The notes beneath the pieces were generated by a model. That model saw only the letters and a program-made list of their open reading frames with translations, was not told the DNA's origin and made no database searches. The translations under genes were made by a program, and so were the position numbers. A stretch of 64,000 nt of DNA from Aphis gossypii. Its lineage: Eukaryota; Arthropoda; Insecta; Hemiptera; Aphididae. The stretch is from NCBI RefSeq assembly GCF_020184175.1, contig NC_065533.1:21660695-21724694 (forward strand). The letters are read 5' to 3'. This document shows, in pieces, positions 1 to 11,500 of this stretch; positions within the stretch are counted from its first letter, which is position 1, and every line of letters begins with the position of its first letter.

Positions 1-61
1 GAATGTTAATAAAATAAATACACAATGTTAGTAGTCAGTCTGACATAATGTGGGATAAAAA

Positions 62-2375
62 TCAATTAAAATCAATAGGTCGATATATTCGGTATACAGA
101 TAAGTTTTCCCCGGGTACTTTTCGGGACAAAATGTGGGTGCATATTAACGGTCTGTTAGCAGGGCTGCTTCCAAAAGTTGTCAACTCAACACTATTTAAG
201 TCATCATGATAAATATTCTGGTCAGTTCGGTCACGCCGGGCTTGCATTTCATCTCGCACCAGTGCGTTATAATTGTAATCAATCATCAGTGCATAGAATA
301 CTCCATATTCTGACAGAAGATCAGCTGCCTGATGCAGGGCTCTAGTTAAAAATTATACAAAAATAATTAAAAAATTGACAAAGTTATTAAGGAGATGATG
401 AGATACTCATACTAACCTTTTAAGCACATCTACACCATCTGGGCCACCACCCAGCCAAGCACCATCTTCTATTGATGCTAGCTTTCGATCATTAGCTTCC
501 TTGTCTTTAGCATCAATTACTGTAGGAGTTGGAGCTTGTTCACCTTCAGGGCCTCGGACATATGGGGGATTGAATAAAAGTATATCTATGGGGCCATACA
601 CTTCTTTGTTGGAGCCATTATTAACATTTGATGTTTCAGGATGTCGCATCCATGTGAGTAAGTCGCCACGTATTGCATCCACCTAGATATAAAAAAAGTC
701 AGTTGCAATAAATATATTTAGTTTGTAACAGTCTCACCATTCAAGTTTGTTATCTCTCACCATTCATAATAATAAATACATCATATAATTAATATAAAGT
801 AATGAGTTTTTTTAAAGATGTAATATAAATTAAAAAATTATCAAGTTTTTTTTACAATAAAATTATTTGAGGCAATATAATATAAAACATGAAAGGTTTG
901 AATTAAAGAGTTATCCTGCAGTAGTAACACTTATGTAAAAATAAATAATATATAAGTGATAATAAAAATAATGAGTCGAAAAAAGCTTTCATGAAATTCT
1001 GAAATTTTTTTTGAGCTATTTATTGATAACTGAAAATTTTGATTTTTCTGAGAATTTTTTTTGAAGTGTCGATAAAAAAATGTCGGATGGCCAAAAAAAC
1101 TTGAAAATTTAATAAAAGGTTTCTTATTGTAAATAAAAAAAATCAAAAATTGTTGGTCACAATTTTTTTTTATTAACGTTTATAGTTCAAATTTAAACGA
1201 TATATGTCAAAATCGCGAATAATTTGCAAGTAATTTTGTAGTTGCAAAATCATTAATTTTTTTTGGGGTTTATATCTAAGGTTAAAAAATTCAATACAAG
1301 TTTTCCTTCGAATAGCTATAGAAAAAACTCGAAACATCATGATAGGAAAAATTTTAAGTGTGTTTGAATTTTAAATTTTTACGAAATACCTAGCGTAACA
1401 ATAACAATTTATCCTCAACAATTTTAAATATTTGTTATTATTCTCAAAAAGTTTAAGTCGTAGATACTTGAAAATTTTACCAGTTATTAAGATTGGCACT
1501 TTCTTTACATGATGTAATTTTCATAATATTTCACTTATTTTATTCTATTTATAGGCATTTGAAATATTGGTAATTGTTTTTTATTTTTTTATTAAAGTAT
1601 CGAAAAAATTTATTATTAACTGGCAATTATATCCTAGAAAAATTATAGAACCATGTTTAATATATTGGTTAATGATAATATGATATTTTCAATAGTCATT
1701 GAGCAAATTAACTATGAAACTTTCCTTAATTAAACAGCATTTATCATTGAACATCTATTTTTCAGGAAATATGTGTGTCCTGCATTATTTTTAACATATA
1801 AAGCTTTTCAACTGCTTTAATTAATAAATTGGGATAAAAATATTTTTGTTAGAATAAATCAATTTGGAGATAATAAACCAATATCTAAATATTTAAAAAT
1901 GGTTAAAAAAATATTTACTCACTTCAACATCATTAAGTTTGCATGTCATAATGGTTTTACGACAAGCAGTTGGGTTCATATCTATAGCAATACAGTGAGC
2001 TCCTACAGCAATTGATGAAAGTGTATCAGAGAAAGCCTTTGATATAGCAGCAGTAAGGATGCCAAAACCACTACCTAATTCAACAACCAGCAGTGGTCCA
2101 CACTTGGCAGTCGAATCAACAACCTTGTTAGTTTTTGACAATCGAGTACTTATCACTTGCTCCAGATCTAATTCCAAAACATCTAACATCAGAAAGGTAT
2201 CTTCAGACGGTTCATACACTGCAGGGGCGGTAATGAATTCCTCATTGTTTTCGTCTAAAGGAATATTATCCGAAACCGTGTAAGCCTATACGAACAAATC
2301 AAACGAATATGATTAAATCGAGAACCTGAACCAGTGTCAGATGTCGGTTATACTTACAGGTGTGTTGATAATCAT
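62..2375 (-). CDS. N6AMT1: HemK-type SAM-dependent methyltransferase N6AMT1/HEMK2
   Basis: Four coding exons on the minus strand: 2375-2358, 2285-1923, 682-417 and 341-62 (stop at 62-64). All junctions are GT-AG and phases agree, giving 308 residues. Visible motifs are YEPSEDTF (residues 30-37), the SAM-binding motif ELGSGFG (75-81) and the catalytic NPPY (165-168), the signature of glutamine/adenine N-methyltransferases. Family knowledge: HEMK2 works with TRMT112 to methylate the GGQ glutamine of release factor eRF1; histone H4 lysine and DNA adenine activities have also been reported. The human protein is 214 residues. The extra length here lies in a segment before motif I (about 48-70), one before NPPY (about 140-155) and a charged loop after it (about 171-200). 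The start was chosen because exon 1 supplies the only in-frame ATG upstream of the conserved core. It faces RPB10 head to head. Confidence 0.93.
931..1510. repeat. Diverged AT-rich interspersed repeat in N6AMT1 intron
   Basis: The 1.2-kb intron between N6AMT1 exons 2 and 3 holds long T-rich tracts and the word TGTCGATAAAAAAATGTC at about 1067-1084. Close versions occur inverted at about 13864-13881 and direct at about 36562-36579. All three sit in T-run-rich stretches with similar wording, so this is probably an old copy of a dispersed element. Borders and class cannot be set by eye. Confidence 0.35.
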
Positions 2376-2469
2376 ATTGGATTGTATAGTGGCCCTCGAT
2401 CTACTTCTTGTCGCTAGAAATTAAACAAATACATAAATAAAAAATTTAATTAACCGGTCACGTGTTAGG

Positions 2470-2552
2470 TACATAGCCAAGGGGGCCTAAGTGGGCCCGG
2501 CCCACCCTAAATTTGCTGTGGCCTTGGGCCGGCCCATCCAATTTAATATTAA
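2470..2552. repeat. GC-rich near-palindromic fragment, possible hAT end
   Basis: A sharp GC-rich island upstream of the N6AMT1 start, built from CCAAGGGGGCC, GTGGGCCCGGCCCAC and GGGCCGGCCC blocks. The words are typical of degenerate hAT-type transposon ends, but no opposite terminus or target duplication was found. A single plain GGGGCCCACTGT occurs at about 58582. The rest of 2400-3240 is AT-rich intergenic DNA in which I see no gene. Confidence 0.25.
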
Positions 2553-3239
2553 TTCTTAGCTCAATCTTCTCGTAGATTACTTAACATCGATTTAGGGAGT
2601 AAAAAAATTGTTCACTTAATTTGACAATAAATAATAATTAACACAGTTGTATTATTTTATTGAGAAATCCATTTAGTACCTAATCTGCATTACTGTGATA
2701 AATTGTGTACTATGATATGTGTATTGTCAACTATTAGTATATACTATTATAATAATATAATATTGATTATATTCATGAAAATACTATATATCAATACTAT
2801 ATTATCAAAGTCACTAAAACTCTAGACATGGATATGTTTAATGACAGATTTTCTACAAATCATATAAATTGGAAGAATTATTTTATAATAAATTTAAATT
2901 AGTAGATAATTTGTCAAGTATTATTTATACAAACTGTGTACAAATATAACAATAACATTGAATATTTTGACTGATTTTTATTTATATGCACTGATGTGTT
3001 TTTAATACCAAAGTACTACTACATATTGTTTCAATCTGTTTATTTGTATTTAATATTAGGTTTCATAAATCAACAAATAACTGCCACTTGTCAGCAATAT
3101 AACCACTTTTTTTTTATTTCTTAAATATTTTATACCATGTCATACATAACAAACAGTAATGATAATAATGCAATAATAATAATAATAATAGTAAGTAATA
3201 GGTTTAATTATAATTTATAAAGAATCAATAAAAAGTTAT

Positions 3240-4450
3240 TAATTTTTATTAAGAGGAAAGGTAAATGATAGGCACTTTTGTACCCCAGTAAAAAACGTAG
3301 GGCCAGACGCTCTTTTTTTGTGTATAACGGGCTAAATGAATTTTCCCACCCGACGGAAATTGTCTGGCTACGTGTAGCTGATCGCGTTTACAAATTTCAA
3401 GGATTCTATTACCTGGTGTACGATGACGAGACGATTGACGTACTATCCACCCGAGCAAGTAGTGCGGCGGTCAACCGACGCAAAACGTCTGGCTTAAGCG
3501 GCAGCAGCCGTGCGATCGGCCAACAGTTCTTCTTCGGCCTGCAGCGCTTCGGCTACGATCTCTGCCAACGCTTCGGCGGCGGCCGCTGCTGTCGCGGCTG
3601 CAGTCACCGCTATCGACGCAGAGATGTTGGCCGCTTTGGACGCGTCCGCGGCTTCCGCCAAAGTGGCGGCGTTGGCTGCTACGGTGGCTGCGGTCGCTGC
3701 TTCTTTGGCCGCGGTCGCCGCGAATATGGAAGCCTCGGCAGCTGCAAACGCGGCGTACGATATGTCTTCCATTAATGATTATGTCACCGTGCCGGACGGG
3801 ACCGACAACGCTCTCGTATTGGTCACAGAACGGATTCGTGCGGTTTACGCGACGATGTTGTCTGTAGCGATCAACGACGAGAGAGATTAATAATAATAAC
3901 AACGATAATACGCCAAAGATATTTTACGTAGCGTTCAGCGGCGCAACGGACCGAACGACATCGACAGACGGGCGAAGAACCGGATATGCGAATGCTGCGG
4001 CAGTCGTCGACGACGCTCACGATCGTTAAAATGGCCGACCGACGGGAAAACCGATACTGACCCGAGTCCAACGAACCTGTCCTCGCCGGTCTCGATTCGG
4101 CCGGTCGTTTGAATATTATTATCGTAATCCGTCGGCGTCGGTCGGCGCCGGCAACGTTCAAACGATCCGGTTTATACACTGGCTCGCGGCTTCCCGTGCG
4201 ATCAGCTGCTGTGGAGGGGAACACGTGATAGGGATACGATTATATAATTAATTATTCCACTGCGTAATAGGCTTGGAGGTGGTGGCTGGGCTATGCTATA
4301 GTTGTTGACGTTCGCTTATTTTGTCGCCGAAGTCGTATACCACGTTTTCGTCGGTGCGCCGCGCCACCGGCGCCGACAGCTGTTCACTCGTTCGAGAAAC
4401 GGGAGCGGCTTAATTCTTCCAAAATACGGTTGTTCCAACGTCCGATTTTC
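3240..4450. promoter_or_regulatory. CpG-rich island between divergent N6AMT1 and RPB10
   Basis: Base composition changes abruptly from AT-rich to GC/CpG-rich at about 3280 and returns to AT-rich near 4450. The island lies between the starts of two divergent housekeeping genes, so it may serve as a shared promoter. Part of it (3280-3890) is also an open frame (separate entry). From 3891 to 4450 only short frames with unnatural, arginine-rich translations are seen. A TATA-like stretch lies at about 4635-4650, just upstream of the RPB10 start. Confidence 0.45.
3498..3890 (+). CDS. Alanine-rich open frame, unrecognised
   Basis: A plus-strand frame is open from just after a TAA at 3495 to the stop at 3888-3890. 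It has no ATG at its front; the first is at 3621, so a spliced upstream exon would be needed. The translation is serine/alanine-rich, then mostly Ala/Val/Leu, ending in a more ordinary stretch (SSINDYVTVPDGTDNALVLV, then TERIRAVYATMLSVAINDER). A second plus frame (about 3272-3775) is open just upstream and across it, containing FYYLVYDDETIDVL. The opposite strand also holds a complete ATG-to-stop 92-residue alanine-rich frame (3772-3494, starting MEDISYAAFAAAEAS), because GCN repeats read as alanine in both wobble-matched frames. I do not recognise a family. It could be a real small gene on either strand, or an open stretch of a CpG-rich promoter. Confidence 0.25.
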   Translation, partial: AAAAVRSANSSSSACSASATISANASAAAAAVAAAVTAIDAEMLAALDASAASAKVAALAATVAAVAASLAAVAANMEASAAANAAYDMSSINDYVTVPDGTDNALVLVTERIRAVYATMLSVAINDERD

Positions 4451-4762
4451 CCGATTTTGCGAATAAATAAATTGAGAGAATAATTTAATTGCCGTTTAAA
4501 TAGTTTTTCAAAGAAAATGTATTTTTCGGAATGAATATAATCAGAGAATTAATTTTTGCGTAGAAAAAAAATTGGGAGAATCGGTAGCGATCCGTTCGAA
4601 AGGGAACGTATCGGCCGCAACATTGATCCCGAATTCTATATAAGTATATAACCCGCGTTCGTTGTTCGTAGATAACAACCGTAATATTTTACGATTGTGT
4701 GTTTTGTGTTTATTCGTGTAATTTAGCGAATTTAAAAAGTTATTTGCCATAAATCTATCAAA

Positions 4763-6578
<1,816 letters not shown>

Positions 6579-6639
6579 TTTGCTAAAACAATTTTGTACT
6601 AATTATAATTTTTTTTTTTTTTTTTAATAAAATAATGTC

Positions 6640-7043
6640 AATATAAAAAATGTAATTTATTGTGTATTATTTATTCACGTATATTAAGCAACAATTTTTA
6701 ATTAATAAAATCTAATCTATGAATATAATATTTACTGGTATATGATGTTTTTTTAAAGTTATTACAAAATTATGGCACAACCAGAAGAGCTGTCCTTAGA
6801 GAATGTATGTGAATTAACTATATAATTTAATTGATTGATATAAAATATTACATAGTGGAAAAAGTTAAAGCTACTTACTTTTGCTGTCAGTGTCAAACCC
6901 TTACAGTAGGTAGCATACAAGATGAGTACCCACCAAATTTTAATTTATGATTTACGTATATAAATGGATTTGTTCTTACTGACAGTGAGTCACTATAGAG
7001 CCTTATAGTTTATAGGCACCATAGACTTGGCATTTTGACAATA
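6640..7043. other. Intergenic DNA downstream of RPB10
   Basis: AT-rich DNA with no convincing open frame. CTGTCAGTG (about 6884) and CTGACAGTGA (about 6980) are short matching words of unknown meaning. Confidence 0.4.
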
Positions 7044-7356
7044 CTGTAGAACTTTGATTATCTGAACTTCAATCAACCGGACGAGAGAAAAAAAAAGCAA
7101 AAGTCGGCTTTTTTTAGTTTTAAAATATGTCACATATTATAAATAAAGTTTATTTTGTTTCAGTTAAATATTTTAGTAAAATTATTTGATTATGGTTATG
7201 AATTTTAAATTATATACGTGCATATTAATAATAAATACATACACACAATATATTCATACAATTATATAACCTTTGGTGTGTCATATGTCAATCATCATAT
7301 TTGCTTATCAGGACCACCATTGACATTAATTAGTTCGGATAATCGGAGTACTACTG
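7044..7356. mobile_element. pogo/Tigger-like MITE flanked by TA
   Basis: A 313-bp element between convergent genes. Its left end reads CTGTAGAACTTTGATTATCT and its right end, read on the minus strand, CAGTAGTACTCCGATTATCC. Both continue with GAACT. These match the style of pogo/Tigger terminal repeats (CAGT..., CGATTATCCGAACT). TA dinucleotides flank both ends (7042-7043 and 7357-7358), as expected for the Tc1/mariner superfamily. It has no transposase frame. Confidence 0.75.
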
Positions 7357-8423
7357 TACCTTTATTTTATAATGTAAGTGCATACTAAGAAAATATTAGC
7401 GAAATATGTATTTTAAAGAGGTACTTACGGGTTTGTGTTTAGTTAGTAAAGGGTTGCCATTAGTTTTAAAAATTAAAATAGTTATGATGAATACATTTTA
7501 GAGCTATATTTTTATTTGGTCAAAACCATCCATTAAAAGTCGCACTCAACATGTAATGGTACAGCTATAGCTATGATCGTGTTTTGTTTGGTTAAGTTAT
7601 TTAACAAGTCATTTTAAATATGTAATGGTTAACAATTTTCGTATTAACAATAAACTTGCCACCATTGACAGGTAAATGAGACTTTCTTTTACCACTTACG
7701 ATATAAATTGTAAGATAATCATTTTTTTTTTTTAAGTTATGATTATCAACACATCGAGTATTAAATAACAAATTGAACAAAACTTAAATCATAGATGATG
7801 TGTCATTTTTAATGGGCAACAAAGTGCAAAATATATAAGACTTAGATAGGTATATTAATATATTATTATGATTTAAAAGTTATAAAACAACTTAACAACT
7901 TATATTTTATTTATTTTTCAACAGGTGTATTACTTCTTAATAAGTCATAAATTTCAATACTTTATCATTAAAATTATTATATAATAATAATTAACGTATT
8001 TTTTTTTTTGTAAAAAAAGCATACAAATGCTATGTATAATAACATGCCTATAATATATTTGTAATACGATATAAAAATTAATTTTAAATGATCTTATTCT
8101 AGAAAATTTCATTTTAATAATAATTGTAAACTTAGTGCAGAAGGATAATTGCATCCATAATTTTGATTAACACAATACGGTGTTGAACAATATATTTAAA
8201 CTGAATAAGCCTAACCTAATTTCAATAAGTATAAATATTTTATTACACCTTACAAATTACAGGTAAGATAGATTATCTATATTAAATACTTTAAAATTAT
8301 CTTAATGAAATAATAACAAAGCCTCTATGGCAAAAGTTGGAGAGGCGATAGTTATACAATGGCGGTAGTCATAATAAAAATAATATAAATAGTTATATAG
8401 TAATAAATAATAATTATAATATT

Positions 8424-8470
<47 letters not shown>

Positions 8471-8567
8471 GAAATAATTTAATATTTAGGTTAGTAACAA
8501 TTTGAAGAATAAAAATGAATCCTTATGTAAATTATACTTTGTTTAAATTGGAGCTGTATTTCAAGTG
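7357..8567. other. Intergenic/3' UTR region of the DOCK gene
   Basis: AT-rich DNA that probably includes the DOCK 3' UTR just below 8568. No coding sequence is recognised. It contains the TAA microsatellite listed separately. Confidence 0.4.
8425..8467. repeat. (TAA)n microsatellite
   Basis: Uninterrupted TAA/ATA triplet run about 100 bp beyond the DOCK stop codon, probably within or next to its 3' UTR. Confidence 0.9.
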
Positions 8568-11500
8568 TTATGCATTTGATGAATCTTGACTCGCACCACT
8601 AATTGCAGTAAACAGCGTTCGACTATCGTTACCAGGAGATGTACAAGATTGTAACACATCTCGCCACAAAGAATCGCTTTCAATGCACTCTGAAAGTTCC
8701 CGACACATTTTCAAAAAGTTTTCTTGCATTACGTCTTGATATTCAATTTGATCGGAAGACACTAACATTCGATTCAACTTCAACGCATCAAAACATGCGC
8801 TGATAAATTCTCTAAATTTTTAAAAACAAAAAAAATAAAACAAATAACGATTAAAAATTATAATAATCAATTTTTTTCAAACAAACTGGGAGATTGTCGT
8901 GCTTGATGTTAAGTAAAATGTAAAAACTAAACGATCGAGAATCAAAATAAATGGCTGTTAATAAGTCGGATATGATAATATTAAATATTACGGGTGATAA
9001 CTATAATTATACAATATAATTATATAACTATACTCATTGTTAGAGGTAGGTAATTGTATTGAGTTTACAGTTATTCTTAAAAAAATCGCTAACTTTTGGA
9101 TGTTAAGTTTTAATAATCGTTTAAGTTAATGTTTGTGCAATTTGTGCTCAGACTACTAGCTGCAGTAATTTTTTTCATAATTTACCTACATAATATGACC
9201 TATATACTGAATACTCACAGCTAGTATCTTCTATTTAGTCTGATAATTATTAAAAAATAAATTATAAAAAAAAAAACAAATTTCAATAATCACTACTTCG
9301 ACAATGTCTTTTACAGCCAATACGTTCACTTCACGTGAAGAAAACTTGATTAAAATAAAATATGGTTTGGCGCATCATATATCCACACGAACTCCTTCTG
9401 CCCTTGGATCAGAATAATTTATGCATTTATTCTCGTACCTTTTATACATTTTCGTTATAGAATATATTTGAATATATTATATTATATACGCATAATGTTT
9501 GTGTAAAGTGTATTTTATAAGCTCACCTAAACGTATCTTTGAGGTCTTGAACTTTATCCGCCTGCAACTCAAGAACAGCTTGAGGTTCCAAAAACGCTCT
9601 AGCATATGCCAAAGGACCGGCATTGACTTGCACACAAACACTTCCCTGTAAAGTAATTTAAATTATATTTTATACTATACAACATAAAAAACTATAAAAA
9701 CAACACAAAAAGAAGAAAATAAGTATTATAAAAATGTCTTAAGCCTTTTAAAAACTTAAATCCTTTATGAAATTGTGTCATATACTAATATAATTATAAG
9801 TAATAATAAGTATGCAAATTGTCTAATTAGCAATAAAAAAATCTCGCAAGCGAACAAATAGGAGATGTTGTAAAAAAGAAAATTTATGCTGTTGCAGAAA
9901 AAAAATCAGGATATATTGATTTTAAAACAATCAATGAAATAATGATTGTCAGACTCCCTTCTAAAAATGTTAGAATTATCGCCTTCAGATAGTATGTTCT
10001 TCAAATATGCTTCAAATACAGTGGTTGATGTGAAACGATCGTTTAGTCATTAAAAAAATATTTTGGCAACATTGAAAATTTAATAATTTAAAAGAAATTG
10101 TAATTATTTAATGCAACACATCATTTTTATGATTATAATTAATGTAGTTTTTCTATACATGCGTATTGTCGAGCTTATACAGAAATATTTTGATGTTTTT
10201 AGTTTAAATTTAAAAATTATATTTCTATATGTATGTAGATATTTTTTCATTTGGAATGTTTGGTTTGAATAAGACCCATAGTTTCTCTCCGTAATATTGA
10301 CCTAAACGTGTATGTTAAGTGAAGATATTTAGATATATATTCCAATATCCATACATGTATAATAACAATGCCATATATCCATGCATCAAAAATTATATAA
10401 TATGTTAACAAAAAAGAATTGAATACTATACCTATACTATTTTTCACTTATATTAGGTAGGTAGTATTTAAATTTATCAAAAACCCACGAAAATTACAAA
10501 AACCTCAGAAAAGAAGTATAAGTAGTAGGTACTTAACGTTCTTTAATTAATATGTTTTTAATACTATTATATTATATGTTGAATAAAATATATTATTAAT
10601 ATAAATTTTGTACTTGTAAACGTAGTTGCAATTTTTTTACATCCGTTGGCTGAGCAGAAACAGTTTGTCTCAATTCTCGAACTCGTTGGCACATTTCATC
10701 TATGGCTACTTGTATAGGGCATTGTTCTATTTCACGTCTAGCACATACCCGTAAACGTTTCTTGACATATGGAAATTTATACTCAGCTAGAAATATTAAT
10801 TATTGACGATAAATTGTTTTGCTCTATTTCTACTTATTTTAACTATATAAAATGTTGAAATATTACTTTTTATAATAGTCTGTCGTTTCCATTGCTCGCG
10901 CGGACCACTTTGAGATTGGCCGCCACCAAGTGTAAACGGTGTTTCGAAAACAAAACTATCAATGTCGTGATTGCGTTCAAACTCAGAAATTGAATCGTTA
11001 TCGATTTCCATGTATTTTTCTCCATGGTATGGCACGACGTGAGTGATTTGTATATAAGCAAACTTCGCGTCCAATTCAGAAATGGAAATCTATATAGACA
11101 AAAGCATTATAGTAATATTACAAAATCAAGAAAATCAAACTAGGTAATTTAATTATTCAAATATTCAATGAACTAGTAACTACCATCTATAAACGTACAT
11201 TTTATATTTATATTGGAATATTTTTTATATAATACTTACGGTATTTGAATCCATAATTATGCGTACGTTGTCCCGGCCAAATTTGTCACCGTATTGACAT
11301 AGTAATCGTTCAGATATGTCCGATAAAGGTGTTAGTTTTGGTTCTTTATATACAAATTCAACGCCGTGTTGGTCACCAAAATATGCCTTAACAAAAAAAA
11401 TGTAAGCCAATAAGGAATAAGTTTTATTAAGCTTCAGTATAATGACAATAATAGTATGATATTGAACTTTGTGAAATATAAATACATAATATATATTTGA

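Noticed and set aside
3471..3902. Minus-strand 143-codon frame rich in Arg and Ser
   Set aside because: It is the third-frame shadow of the alanine-rich stretch and has an unnatural composition.
3871..4224. Minus-strand 117-codon frame in the CpG island
   Set aside because: Translation is arginine/isoleucine-rich without domain character, and GC-rich DNA simply has fewer stops.
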